Source: Candidatus Sifarchaeum marinoarchaea
Lineage (GTDB): Archaea; Asgardarchaeota; Sifarchaeia; Borrarchaeales; Borrarchaeaceae
Length of the DNA: 13,763 bases
NCBI GenBank assembly: GCA_016294985.1
Contig: JAECRW010000030.1
Location: 1-13,763, forward strand
Direction: 5' to 3'
The notes beneath the pieces are model-generated. The model ran no database searches. It worked only from the letters and a program-made list of their open reading frames with translations, and was not told the origin of the DNA. Within the stretch, counting starts at the first letter, position 1, and each line of letters begins with the position of its first letter. A program made the translations under genes and the position numbers. Shown in pieces: positions 1 to 7,078 of the stretch.

Positions 1-248
1 TATCAATTTGCCAAAGGCGGAGTACGAAGACGCGAAGGGGGAGCAACAGTTTGAACGGCTTCAAAAAAGGCGATATAGTGCTGTATAGAAACCGATTGGC
101 ACGAGTGGGAGGCTATATGAATGGCAAAATCTCACTCCACACCGTTGGCTTAAAAAACAAACGCTTTACGCAACGCGCTGATCCGAAAGAATGTATCCGC
201 TTATATCATCAAAAAATAATGTGCGCCGCAATTCCTCCCACCCGCTAA
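1..248 (+). pseudogene. IscB-like nuclease, frameshifted C-terminal fragment
   Basis: Only the C-terminal end is in the window; the gene runs off the left edge. From about 54 the frame encodes GFKKGDIVLYRNRLARVGGY and then a GK-turn and beta-strand region. This aligns residue for residue with the C-terminal domain of the intact IscB at 5585-6787 (PYDLVKYNNRTYRVKGV). The family's usual preceding KGGxRRR motif is present as AKGGVRRREG at 10-39, but in another frame. Adding one G to the five-G run at 37-41 would join KGGVRRREGG directly to SNSLNGFKKGD without a stop. I therefore read this as a copy broken by a one-base deletion, or as a homopolymer sequencing error. It ends at TAA in ...CAAIPPTR. 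It probably marks an older IscB insertion beside the methyltransferase gene. Whether the nuclease core survives upstream cannot be seen. Confidence 0.7.
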
Positions 249-276
249 AGCAAGGGAGCTTCCTTGCGGCGGTCAT

Positions 277-312
277 GTGATGAAAAACATCACTATTAAA
301 CATCATTTTTTT
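277..312 (+). terminator. Hairpin plus T-run after the IscB fragment
   Basis: GTGATG (277-282) and CATCAC (288-293) form a perfect 6-bp stem around an AAAAA loop, and a seven-T run follows at 306-312. A second small hairpin, GCAAGG (250-255)/CCTTGC (262-267), lies directly after the stop codon. Together they could be a transcription terminator or the structured right end of the older IscB element. The sequence does not decide between these. Beyond the T-run, 313-398 shows nothing clear except a weak TATA-like stretch. Confidence 0.4.
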
Positions 313-398
313 AGTCGTTTTCAGTCATCAAAAGCCAGCTATCAAAATATTTTTCAGTAGAACAGTTCTTACAGAGAGGCATATAAAAAGGAATTACC

Positions 399-1748
399 TT
401 GGTGGTCTCTCTGGAGGCATATTTGAATCTCGCTAGTCATGCATTAAGTGAAATTGAAAAGGGACAATCCGCTAGATTAGCGCTTAAGAAAATATCTTCT
501 AAGTATAATATTACTGATTGGAAGTTAAGAAGCAAAGTCCATGCTATAATCCTTGAAACAATCCGTCGTCTTAATTACATAGATTGGGTCATAAATATCT
601 CTTTAAAGGGTACTTCTATTTCTCAACTTCATCCATACATTCGATCTATATTGCGACTAGCAGTATATCACCTGAAATTTTTATCCCTTCGATCCTCACA
701 AATTTTTCCCGTTTCAGTAAGAATTATAGCCAAAAAACTTGGAAAAAAAGATGCACGATTTGTAAAAGCAATTTTTCAAGAAATAGAACGGAAAGACCTA
801 ACTATTTACTTCATGCGTCTATCTGAGTCAGAAAGAATTGGACTTCAACTATTTCATCCTACTTGGTTTGTAAGATATCTCTTTCGACTTATAGGGCGCT
901 CTGAAGCACTAAAACTGATGAAAACGAATATCTCACCTCCACACCAGCATATACGTGTAAATACCTTAAAAATCGATCCGGATATGCTTCAAAGGAAACT
1001 ATCAGAAGAAAAGATTATTGTGTCTACAGATTCTGATTTGTTTGATGTGCTTAATGTTAAAAAGGCGCAAAGACCTTTGGTTCATAGTTCGTGCTATAAG
1101 AAAGGCTTTTTTTATATACAAAACAAAGCTTCTGCACTTGTCACTCATATCCTTAATCCACAAGAAAATGATTTCGTTCTTGATACATGCGCTGCACCTG
1201 GAGGAAAAACTACCCATATTGGACAATTTATGAAAAATAAGGGTTTAATCATTGCACTCGATAGTTCCAGCAAACGAATGCGTGAACTTATAAAAACATC
1301 TCAAAGACAGGCTATCAAAATTATTCAGCCATTACTTATTGATTCTCGTTCAGTTACATTCATCCCTGAAAAACTGTTTGATAAAGTTTTAATAGACGCT
1401 CCTTGTAGTAGCACAGGGGCATTTTGGTCACGTCCTAGTAGAAAATGGACTGTCAATAAAAGACTTATTAAATGGCTTTGTCAAATTCAATGGTCTCTAA
1501 TGGAACATGCTTCAGGGCTAGTACGCCCTGGGGGGATATTAGTATATTCTACCTGCTCACTCACTATTGAAGAAAATGAAATGATAATAGAACGCTTCTT
1601 AAAATTGAATCCAGATTTTCGACTTACAGATGCAACGCCCTTCATTGGAGTTCATGGATTTAGGGGCTTAAATCAATGTCAAAGATTATTTCCTCAGATT
1701 AATAATACTGATGGGTTCTTTATAGCCAAGTTAACTAGACGTATGTAG
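399..1748 (+). CDS. rsmB: 16S rRNA m5C methyltransferase, RsmB/NOP2/Sun type
   Basis: A 449-aa S-adenosylmethionine-dependent RNA cytosine-C5 methyltransferase. Residues about 5-140 are helical and resemble the NusB-like RNA-binding domain of RsmB. The C-terminal half is the Rossmann catalytic domain. The SAM-binding motif VLDTCAAPGGKT is at 260-271. Motif IV, IDAPCSSTGAFW, carries Cys336 (the release cysteine in this family). Motif VI, STCSLTIEENE, carries Cys386 (the catalytic nucleophile). The protein ends in the usual DGFFIAKL strand. The length is normal for a NusB-plus-methyltransferase protein. No ATG lies near the N-terminus, so the start is TTG 399 or GTG 402; AAGGAA just upstream is a weak ribosome binding site favouring TTG. 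The target is probably small-subunit rRNA, but archaeal homologues can modify other positions or tRNA. The gene is monocistronic and convergent with the flippase gene. The 77 bases between them show no clear feature. Confidence 0.85.
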   Translation: MVVSLEAYLNLASHALSEIEKGQSARLALKKISSKYNITDWKLRSKVHAIILETIRRLNYIDWVINISLKGTSISQLHPYIRSILRLAVYHLKFLSLRSSQIFPVSVRIIAKKLGKKDARFVKAIFQEIERKDLTIYFMRLSESERIGLQLFHPTWFVRYLFRLIGRSEALKLMKTNISPPHQHIRVNTLKIDPDMLQRKLSEEKIIVSTDSDLFDVLNVKKAQRPLVHSSCYKKGFFYIQNKASALVTHILNPQENDFVLDTCAAPGGKTTHIGQFMKNKGLIIALDSSSKRMRELIKTSQRQAIKIIQPLLIDSRSVTFIPEKLFDKVLIDAPCSSTGAFWSRPSRKWTVNKRLIKWLCQIQWSLMEHASGLVRPGGILVYSTCSLTIEENEMIIERFLKLNPDFRLTDATPFIGVHGFRGLNQCQRLFPQINNTDGFFIAKLTRRM

Positions 1749-1825
1749 TTTGTTATTATTTCAAGAGATTCATATAAATTTAAACGACTAGTAGGGGTAG
1801 CAGATTCTGTTTAATGCTTCTTTTA

Positions 1826-3247
1826 TCATTTCCAGATTGTATTAAGAAATGTTTTATACTGTCTTGGCAGATCTGGTTTTTGAAGTACAATAATAAGCCC
1901 ATTCACAAAAGCCCCTAAAGAAATAACAAAAATCAGGGAAAATATACTATTAATAAATCCTAATTCTTTTAAGAAAATTACAAGAATCATTGTGCCGATA
2001 GCGGCCACAATACATGGACGGTAAATACTAATCAAATCAAGTTTTAGGAGTTTCTTTACATAGTATGAGAGATAAATGGCAAGTACACTGATAGTGAGAG
2101 TCCATAAAATGCTTAATCCAATTACTCCATAATTTAAAGTTACAGGTATGCTTAAAACAACAAGTATTACAAGTTGAACGAGATTTAGTTTTATAAGAAG
2201 TTCTGGGCGTCCTATCGCATGCAGTAAATCCCTGCATGAAATAGATATTACGCGAAATATTCCATAAATCGATAATATTTGCAATAATCTTACCATCGGT
2301 AGCCATTTTTCTGTATAAAAATAAAAAGTGATTTCCCAGGCTAAAGGAATGACTAGCACCACAAAAGGTAGTGTAAATAATATAATAAGCTGTAAGAATC
2401 TTTCATAAATCGTGCGCAAGTTATTTTCATCCCCTTGTGATTGAGATAATGCGGGTAAGGATACTTTCCCCATAACTTCGGCTATTCCTTCCACAGGAAT
2501 GTTCGCTAAAAGAAAAGCAATTGAATAAAATCCAAGAACTTCTGAACCAACAAATTTTCCGATAATTCCTTTATCTACATTAATCAATAGAAAAAGCAGA
2601 TAACCCACTAAAGCATACTGTGCACCCTTATTTGTCACTTTTTTTACAATTTGCTTAGATAGTCTTAACTTTGGTATCCAAGGCGCAAGAATCCATACGC
2701 AAATAAGGCTTGCAATACTTCCCACAAGTATACCATAAACAAGACTTAAAACCCCATAGCCCAGCAAAGCTAAAGGAATGGCAACGAGTGGAAATAATAT
2801 CTCACGAATTATTGAAGGTATTATTCTTTTCTCAAAAAGAAGTTCTTTCTCTAATTTTAAAGATGGTACAGCATCAAAAGATGTAATAAGAAGCACTAGT
2901 GAGAGTAAGGGTAATACTTTTGTTAGAAGTGTTGAATTGAAGAATGTACCAATAGGAACTGCTGTGAAATATATGATGATAATTGAAATTCCTGCTAAAA
3001 ACGGCTCTAAAATAAATATTATTGTGAAGAGTACTGATTTATCTTCGTTAGACTGAATTATACTGGTTCTAAACCCTTGGAATAAGGTTGTAAAAATGTT
3101 TACAAATAACCAAGCGAGAGCCATGACTCCAAAGTCTGACGGAAATAATATTCTCGCCAAAATTATATAAGATATGAAACTTACGAATCGCGAAATCCCC
3201 GAACTAAAAACTATTGCCAATGTACTTCGAACTATGCGTTTTTTCAA
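1826..3247 (-). CDS. Polysaccharide/oligosaccharide flippase (MOP superfamily)
   Basis: A 473-aa, almost wholly hydrophobic protein with roughly 12-14 membrane segments. The N-terminus, with the pattern SRFVSFISYIILARILFPSDFG, is typical of Wzx/RfbX-like members of the MOP (multidrug/oligosaccharidyl-lipid/polysaccharide) exporter superfamily. Proteins of this family move lipid-linked oligosaccharides across the cytoplasmic membrane. Here the likely cargo is a dolichol-linked glycan for the S-layer or for glycoproteins, inferred from the neighbouring glycosyltransferases. The start is TTG at 3245-3247. It is supported by GGAG about nine bases upstream and by the lack of an in-frame ATG at the N-terminus. 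A TATA-like box lies at 3295-3304. The gene is divergent from the GT39-like gene and separated from it by a decayed glycosyltransferase stub. Substrate specificity cannot be read from the sequence. Confidence 0.85.
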   Translation of the reverse strand: MKKRIVRSTLAIVFSSGISRFVSFISYIILARILFPSDFGVMALAWLFVNIFTTLFQGFRTSIIQSNEDKSVLFTIIFILEPFLAGISIIIIYFTAVPIGTFFNSTLLTKVLPLLSLVLLITSFDAVPSLKLEKELLFEKRIIPSIIREILFPLVAIPLALLGYGVLSLVYGILVGSIASLICVWILAPWIPKLRLSKQIVKKVTNKGAQYALVGYLLFLLINVDKGIIGKFVGSEVLGFYSIAFLLANIPVEGIAEVMGKVSLPALSQSQGDENNLRTIYERFLQLIILFTLPFVVLVIPLAWEITFYFYTEKWLPMVRLLQILSIYGIFRVISISCRDLLHAIGRPELLIKLNLVQLVILVVLSIPVTLNYGVIGLSILWTLTISVLAIYLSYYVKKLLKLDLISIYRPCIVAAIGTMILVIFLKELGFINSIFSLIFVISLGAFVNGLIIVLQKPDLPRQYKTFLNTIWK

Positions 3248-3294
3248 GGATAAGGTCTCCTACGCTTTTCTCAATCTTAAAATTTTTACGTTCT

Positions 3295-3304
3295 GTTTTT
3301 AAAG
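3295..3304 (-). promoter_or_regulatory. TATA-like box for the flippase gene
   Basis: On the minus strand the sequence reads CTTTAAAAAC, resembling an archaeal TATA box. An archaeal start about 25 bases downstream would fall near 3274. That leaves a leader of some 27 bases containing the GGAG ribosome binding site before the TTG start. No convincing BRE is visible, and the region is AT-rich, so chance matches are likely. Confidence 0.3.
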
Positions 3305-3546
3305 ATGTATATTTCAATTAAGACCGCAGTTGGAAAATGCATTTATTATGTTTTTAAAACAGGTTTATTAATAGAACCGGGAAATACGAAGGAACTTAAA
3401 GAAGCGATACATCCTTTGAAGTTAGATCCTATTTAAAAGAAAAAGTGAATAAGAATGGACATAAATATGTTCTAAAGTATTTCTCATCAAATGCTGTCGT
3501 TGATCAGTTTCTAGATTTCTACAGAAGACTTTTATCTGAATGGTAA
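3305..3546 (+). pseudogene. GT4-type glycosyltransferase, C-terminal remnant
   Basis: This otherwise empty 316-base gap contains two short open stretches in different frames that together read as the end of a GT4 (GT-B fold) glycosyltransferase. The first, ending at a stop at 3434-3436, contains TGLLIEPGNTKELKEAI, the nucleotide-sugar-binding loop and helix of GT4 enzymes (usual form nGLLvepgdpeeLaeAI). The second begins near 3421 as VRSYLKEKVNKNGHKYV, continues into the FS..AVVDQFLDFYRRLL helix normal for the GT4 C-terminus, and stops at TAA 3544-3546. A frameshift near 3415-3422 separates them. Nothing of the N-terminal domain remains. I infer a deleted and frameshifted gene that once lay just upstream of the GT39-like gene on the same strand. 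The left limit is uncertain; similarity is clear only from about 3360. Confidence 0.6.
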
Positions 3547-3563
3547 TCCGTGAGAATTGCTAA

Positions 3564-5189
3564 GTGTTGGTGTACGCTATGTTTGACCTGGTTGATTTCT
3601 TGAAACGAACAAGCTATAAGCAGTGGCTTTATCTGGTTGTGATTTTTTCTGTACTTCTTAGGCTTCTTTGCTTGCATCCCTATGTTTTTGAAGGACCAAG
3701 TTTCTATGATGAAGCGCATTGGGTTATAAATGCAAGAGCAATCGCCATGGGTTTAGGTTTTACTGATCTAGCTATACCCGGTAATCCGCCAGAAAGCATT
3801 ATTCAGTATTCGCCAGGTTTTCCTATAGCTATCGCCCTACTCCTACACATGCTTGGTACGGAGAACTTAGTAGTCATCAAAGTCATCCCTATCCTATCAA
3901 GCACAGGTCTGATAATTATTACATATTCTGTTACGAAGATCCTCTTCGGAAAACGTATAGGGCTCATAAGTGCTATATTCGTCTCATTTCAACATCAGCT
4001 ATTTGTTTTTTCCCATTTACTTCAGCCAGAAATTGTTTTAGGTTTTCTTCTGGTTTTGCTTATCTATATCACTGTTTTATGGGCAGAAACAAAAAAATCT
4101 AAATTTCTTTTCATTGCAATACTTATTTCGATAACTCTTATGGTTGTTAGAGTTGTTGGCTTTCTGATTATTCCTTTACTTTTCTTATACATTCTTATAA
4201 AAGGCGTAAACTGGAAAGAGCGGGTATTATTTAATGTTTACTTATATATTGGCGCGCTCTCTATCCTTGCACTCTTAATTTATGGATATTTTCTAACGGG
4301 AACCTTCTTAGCCTCTTACCAACAAGAATTATTTTATTATAATCCTCATGACTGGAGAGGAAGCGCTGTTAGCGGTACAGATATTGATTATATCATCGCA
4401 AGAATGAGTACAGGAATAATCTTTTATTTACTTGAGACGCCCTCCATATTATTGTTTGAAATCATCCCACAGTTAAGTATACGCCTTATTTTAGGTTTTT
4501 TCTTTTTAGGGCTTGGCATCATTCTTGGTATAAAAAGAAAACGTGCAGAAGTATTAATTCTTCTTTTGTTTGTAGCTCTGAATATGATCTTCTTCAGCTG
4601 GTGGTTCTGGAAGCAAATCAGGTATATTTTACCTCTCAGTCCCGTTTTACTTCCATTCTGTGCAATATCGTTCTGTGCAATTGCAGATTGGACGAATAGG
4701 TTTCTTAGAACTGAACGATCATATTTTCTCAAGTTTGATAGAAAGAACATGGCGATTTTAATTTCCACTATTATCTTTTTAGGCTTCATTATGCCAGATG
4801 CAATTCGCGCGATACTTCATGTCGAAAAAGATCTGACGCAGCCATTAAGCACAATTCAAGAGGAAACAATTAATGCATATCAGTGGATACGCGATAATAC
4901 GCCGTCTGATGTTATCATAATGTCAAGAAATCCTCATAGAGCCTTCTATCTCTGTGAACGAAAAGGTGTGTTCCTGCAATTTGCTCTGGAGAAACAGGAT
5001 CAAATAGAATTTATGAGAAACTGGGGAGTCTCCTACATCGTTCTAGAAGACACACCCGAGATAAGACAAACATATCATTGGTTATTTGATCCAAATGACG
5101 TTCCTAGAGAATTTAGTTTGGTCTACTACTCAGAAGTGCCACAAAACAGTCAAAAACCGTTTATTATCGCAATATATTCATTTAAGTGA
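3564..5189 (+). CDS. GT39/PMT-like membrane glycosyltransferase
   Basis: A 541-aa polytopic protein of the GT-C type (ArnT/PMT_2/RgtA-like). These enzymes transfer a sugar from a polyprenyl-phosphate carrier on the outer face of the membrane. After the first membrane helix comes the first extracytoplasmic loop, with FYDEAHW (Asp49-Glu50), the acidic pair expected for this family. It is followed by the helical AxAMGLGF and YSPGFPI stretches usual in these proteins. Roughly 10-12 membrane segments run to about residue 420. A soluble C-terminal domain follows (NAYQWIRDNTPSDVIIMSRN), as in many archaeal homologues, where the domain probably contacts the acceptor. The start could be GTG 3564, TTG 3567, GTG 3570 or ATG 3579; none has a strong ribosome binding site. 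The gene is probably one step of glycan assembly, together with the flippase and the minus-strand operon. Sugar and acceptor are unknown. Confidence 0.8.
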   Translation: MLVYAMFDLVDFLKRTSYKQWLYLVVIFSVLLRLLCLHPYVFEGPSFYDEAHWVINARAIAMGLGFTDLAIPGNPPESIIQYSPGFPIAIALLLHMLGTENLVVIKVIPILSSTGLIIITYSVTKILFGKRIGLISAIFVSFQHQLFVFSHLLQPEIVLGFLLVLLIYITVLWAETKKSKFLFIAILISITLMVVRVVGFLIIPLLFLYILIKGVNWKERVLFNVYLYIGALSILALLIYGYFLTGTFLASYQQELFYYNPHDWRGSAVSGTDIDYIIARMSTGIIFYLLETPSILLFEIIPQLSIRLILGFFFLGLGIILGIKRKRAEVLILLLFVALNMIFFSWWFWKQIRYILPLSPVLLPFCAISFCAIADWTNRFLRTERSYFLKFDRKNMAILISTIIFLGFIMPDAIRAILHVEKDLTQPLSTIQEETINAYQWIRDNTPSDVIIMSRNPHRAFYLCERKGVFLQFALEKQDQIEFMRNWGVSYIVLEDTPEIRQTYHWLFDPNDVPREFSLVYYSEVPQNSQKPFIIAIYSFK

Positions 5190-5231
5190 GTTAAATCAAA
5201 AAAACAACGATGACGGCGAAATAAACATAGT

Positions 5232-5528
5232 TTATATGCTCCAATCCTCACTTACACCGAAGTTAATTAATAAACTGAGGCAATGATGATATTTTTTGTT
5301 TATTGCAGTTGCCAGATCAATATTCAGAATATTTGCAAGTGAAGCCGTCCATGCAATAATATCTGCTAACTCCTCTTCAAGTTCTTCTTGACTCCCATCT
5401 TTAACAATTGCTCCGGCTAACTCACCTATCTCTTCAATAAGCCAAAGAGCAGTCTTAAGAACACCACGTTCATAATCATTTTTGAAATATAGCTGCCTCA
5501 TTAATTGTTGAAATTCATTTATTTCCAT
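5232..5528 (-). CDS. MazG-type nucleotide pyrophosphohydrolase
   Basis: A 98-aa all-alpha protein with the MazG/dUTPase-superfamily metal-binding pattern: ExxE at Glu33-Glu36 (within LIEEIGEL) and ExxD at Glu53-Asp56 (within EEELADIIAW). The spacing is typical of short single-domain members, which hydrolyse non-canonical or excess NTPs to NMP and pyrophosphate. The substrate cannot be told from sequence. The ATG at 5526-5528 has AGAGG seven bases upstream. The gene is the last of the minus-strand cluster and is separated from the DUF1616-like gene only by the IscB element. I infer it was originally its direct neighbour in the operon. Its ribosome binding site lies in or next to the probable right end of that element. 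It is convergent with the GT39-like gene, 42 bases away. Confidence 0.8.
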   Translation of the reverse strand: MEINEFQQLMRQLYFKNDYERGVLKTALWLIEEIGELAGAIVKDGSQEELEEELADIIAWTASLANILNIDLATAINKKYHHCLSLLINFGVSEDWSI

Positions 5529-5533
5529 TTTAT

Positions 5534-5578
5534 CGCCTCTGGAGACTCCTTCCTTTTAAGATGGAGAGGAAAAAGGCG
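5534..5578 (-). repeat. Imperfect inverted repeat, candidate right end of IscB element
   Basis: Directly after the iscB stop codon, CGCCT (5534-5538) pairs with AGGCG (5574-5578), and CTCC (5546-5549) pairs with GGAG (5563-5566) inside it. IS200/IS605-like elements have subterminal hairpins at their ends, so this is a plausible right end. It also overlaps the MazG ribosome binding site. The exact element boundary is not visible because such elements make no target duplication. Confidence 0.35.
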
Positions 5579-5584
5579 TGTAGA

Positions 5585-6787
5585 CTAATATAAACTGAAT
5601 AATAACCCTTTGCCATATTTTATCAACTCCACGTTTTTAATTGCGACACTGGGATTTTTTCCTTTAGGATTTTCCAACACAACCCGTTTTCCGTAACAAT
5701 GGACACCTTTTACTCTATATGTTCTATTATTATACTTGACAAGGTCATAAGGTTGCAACTGGTATTTCTGTCTCCTAATAGACGGTTTGAATCCTTTTCT
5801 GTTCTTCTGGAGCGAACGATTATTGCGTCTCACTTGAATCACCTCATAAGGTCTGCAGCGTTCTTGGTTTGTTCCGCCGGCAATTACGAACGCGTCATTA
5901 ACATGAGACTTTTCTAAACCTAACTTATTGCGGTGGTATTTTGTGACGTATCCGTATGTATACTCTGCTTCTAACTGCTCCACTATCCTCCAACGAATGT
6001 TATTTAGACATGCCGTTGCTTTAAGTGATTTCTTTGCCTGTTGCTGTATATGAGGATACCCAAACTCCTCTGCGGTCTGATCTCCTTTTTCAAGGTTACA
6101 TTTCCTACATGATAACGTCAAATTAGACACGCTGTCAGTTCCACCTCGGCTTTTAGGGTTAATATGCTCGACTTCTAATGGACCGTCCTTTCTGCCACAA
6201 TAGGCGCATTTACGTCCCCACTTCTCTAACAGATATTCTCTGACTTCGTAGCCTTGAAGTTCGCCCTGCTGATATTCTACTCCCGTAATTTCTGGGTGCT
6301 GCATTTTGTGTGCATCAAAATTCGCCACCTCTACCCTTTTGTAGGTTATCGGAAGTAGCGTTTCAAGCTTAGTAACTAATCTAATATGTGCGTCATGCTT
6401 ATGCTGAATACTGGGTGCTAACCATCCTTCAGGTCGTTCTCGGTTATTAAACCTAGGTGGACGATACCCTAATCTATTTCTGCGAGTGCGACGATACCTC
6501 CGTCGTGCTTCTAGTTTGTTAGAAACATCCTTGCGAAGCGTTAATGTGCCACTGATAACTTCTAGCTTATCGGTCTTTGCACTAAACCCGATGTTCGTAT
6601 ATCCGAGGTCAACTCCGAGTTTAATCGGTTGCGTAGTTTCTCCAGTTGCATAGTTCAACTGAATGGTAAAAGGACATCGTTTTACAACTTTTGCCTTACC
6701 TTCTTGTAATAATTTCTTTCCTGTGCGTTGTGTGGTAGGCATGAGAGGTTGCCCCCTCATGTTCAACACATAGATAGGTACTCTCAA
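5585..6787 (-). CDS. iscB: IscB RNA-guided endonuclease (RuvC plus HNH)
   Basis: A 400-aa protein with the full IscB layout. The N-terminal PLMP domain contains PLMP itself at residues 14-17. RuvC-I is KLGVDLGYTNIG, with catalytic Asp60. The arginine-rich bridge helix (EARRRYRRTRRNR) spans 93-105. RuvC-II is RVEVANFD, with Glu153. The HNH domain spans about 190-240: zinc ligands Cys194, Cys197, Cys227 and Cys230, LEVEHINPKSRGG with His208, and Asn222. RuvC-III is SHVNDAF, with His295 and Asp298. A beta-rich C-terminal domain (about 345-395) follows, which in known IscB contacts TAM DNA. No catalytic residue is missing, so it looks active. The start is TTG 6785-6787, set by AAAGGAGG nine bases upstream. 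IscB, the ancestor of Cas9, cuts double-stranded DNA guided by an omega-RNA; that RNA is encoded directly upstream here. No TnpA transposase is in the window, so mobility would depend on one elsewhere. The gene lies within an otherwise glycan-related operon. Confidence 0.93.
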   Translation of the reverse strand: MRVPIYVLNMRGQPLMPTTQRTGKKLLQEGKAKVVKRCPFTIQLNYATGETTQPIKLGVDLGYTNIGFSAKTDKLEVISGTLTLRKDVSNKLEARRRYRRTRRNRLGYRPPRFNNRERPEGWLAPSIQHKHDAHIRLVTKLETLLPITYKRVEVANFDAHKMQHPEITGVEYQQGELQGYEVREYLLEKWGRKCAYCGRKDGPLEVEHINPKSRGGTDSVSNLTLSCRKCNLEKGDQTAEEFGYPHIQQQAKKSLKATACLNNIRWRIVEQLEAEYTYGYVTKYHRNKLGLEKSHVNDAFVIAGGTNQERCRPYEVIQVRRNNRSLQKNRKGFKPSIRRQKYQLQPYDLVKYNNRTYRVKGVHCYGKRVVLENPKGKNPSVAIKNVELIKYGKGLLFSLY

Positions 6788-6796
6788 GTCCTATCG

Positions 6797-7062
6797 CCTC
6801 CTTTAACGTGCGTTAAAGTCGGTTGGTTCTCTTCGCCAAGGTTATCAGTCAGTACTCTATGATGATCACTGAGAGTTTCCTCTCTGTTTAAACCATCATT
6901 TACAGAGCAAGGGACTAGAGAAGCATCCCTTGGTGTGTTCTTTAACTCTCCTGATAACTTAGATACCGTCATGTGTTTTTCACCACGACCTCTCTTAGGC
7001 TAATCAACTAATTACTCTTGCTCCTCACGGAACAAGCCCCTACCCTTTAGGGTGGGGTAATT
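6797..7062 (-). ncRNA. omega-RNA (HEARO) scaffold for IscB
   Basis: The 277 bases between the DUF1616-like stop codon and iscB hold a dense set of complementary stems. In 5'-3' order on the minus strand: AATTA (7062-7058)/TAATT (7014-7010) closes two hairpins. The first is CCCCACCC TAAA GGGT(A)GGGG (7057-7037). The second is CTTGTTCC GTGA GGAGCAAG (7036-7017), with a GNRA-type loop. A bulged stem follows around 6990-6968. A long-range helix, GTTATCAG (6958-6951)/CTGATAAC (6848-6841), encloses CAAGGGA/TCCCTTG (6932-6926/6914-6908), CTCTGT/ACAGAG (6907-6902/6887-6882) and a GAAA-capped stem. Last is CTTTAAC GCAC GTTAAAG (6818-6801), then AAAGGAGG, the iscB ribosome binding site. This architecture matches the HEARO/omega-RNA class in position, length and the hairpin-then-GGAGG ending. 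It is presumably made by read-through from the operon upstream. Confidence 0.85.
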
Positions 7063-7078
7063 GACTAGACCGTTGATT
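7063..7078 (-). other. Candidate omega-RNA guide segment
   Basis: In known IscB systems the guide, about 16 nt, is the flanking DNA immediately 5' of the scaffold. Here that is AATCAACGGTCTAGTC on the minus strand, which is the last codons and the TAG stop of the DUF1616-like gene. The boundary is uncertain by several bases, because the scaffold could begin anywhere between about 7062 and 7057. The guide would match the unoccupied insertion site. Confidence 0.45.

Noticed and set aside
381..390. ATATAAAAAG as a TATA box for the methyltransferase gene
   Set aside because: The predicted start site would fall near 410, after the best start codon at 399, so the spacing does not fit.
3519..3719. 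Minus-strand open frame over the GT4 stub and the GT39-like start
   Set aside because: It overlaps the plus-strand gene and the GT4-like remnant and has no recognisable motif; it is a shadow frame.
6784..6972. A 62-codon open frame upstream of iscB
   Set aside because: It lies wholly inside the structured omega-RNA, its bases are explained by stems, and it has no recognisable protein features.
7037..7057. CCCCACCC/GGGTAGGGG hairpin as the right end or RNA of a TnpB element
   Set aside because: Similar hairpins occur in IS605/TnpB elements, but there is no TnpB frame here and the position fits the 5' end of the IscB omega-RNA.
5579..7065. Target-site duplication flanking the IscB element
   Set aside because: No direct repeat was seen at the two junctions, as expected for IS200/IS605-like insertion.
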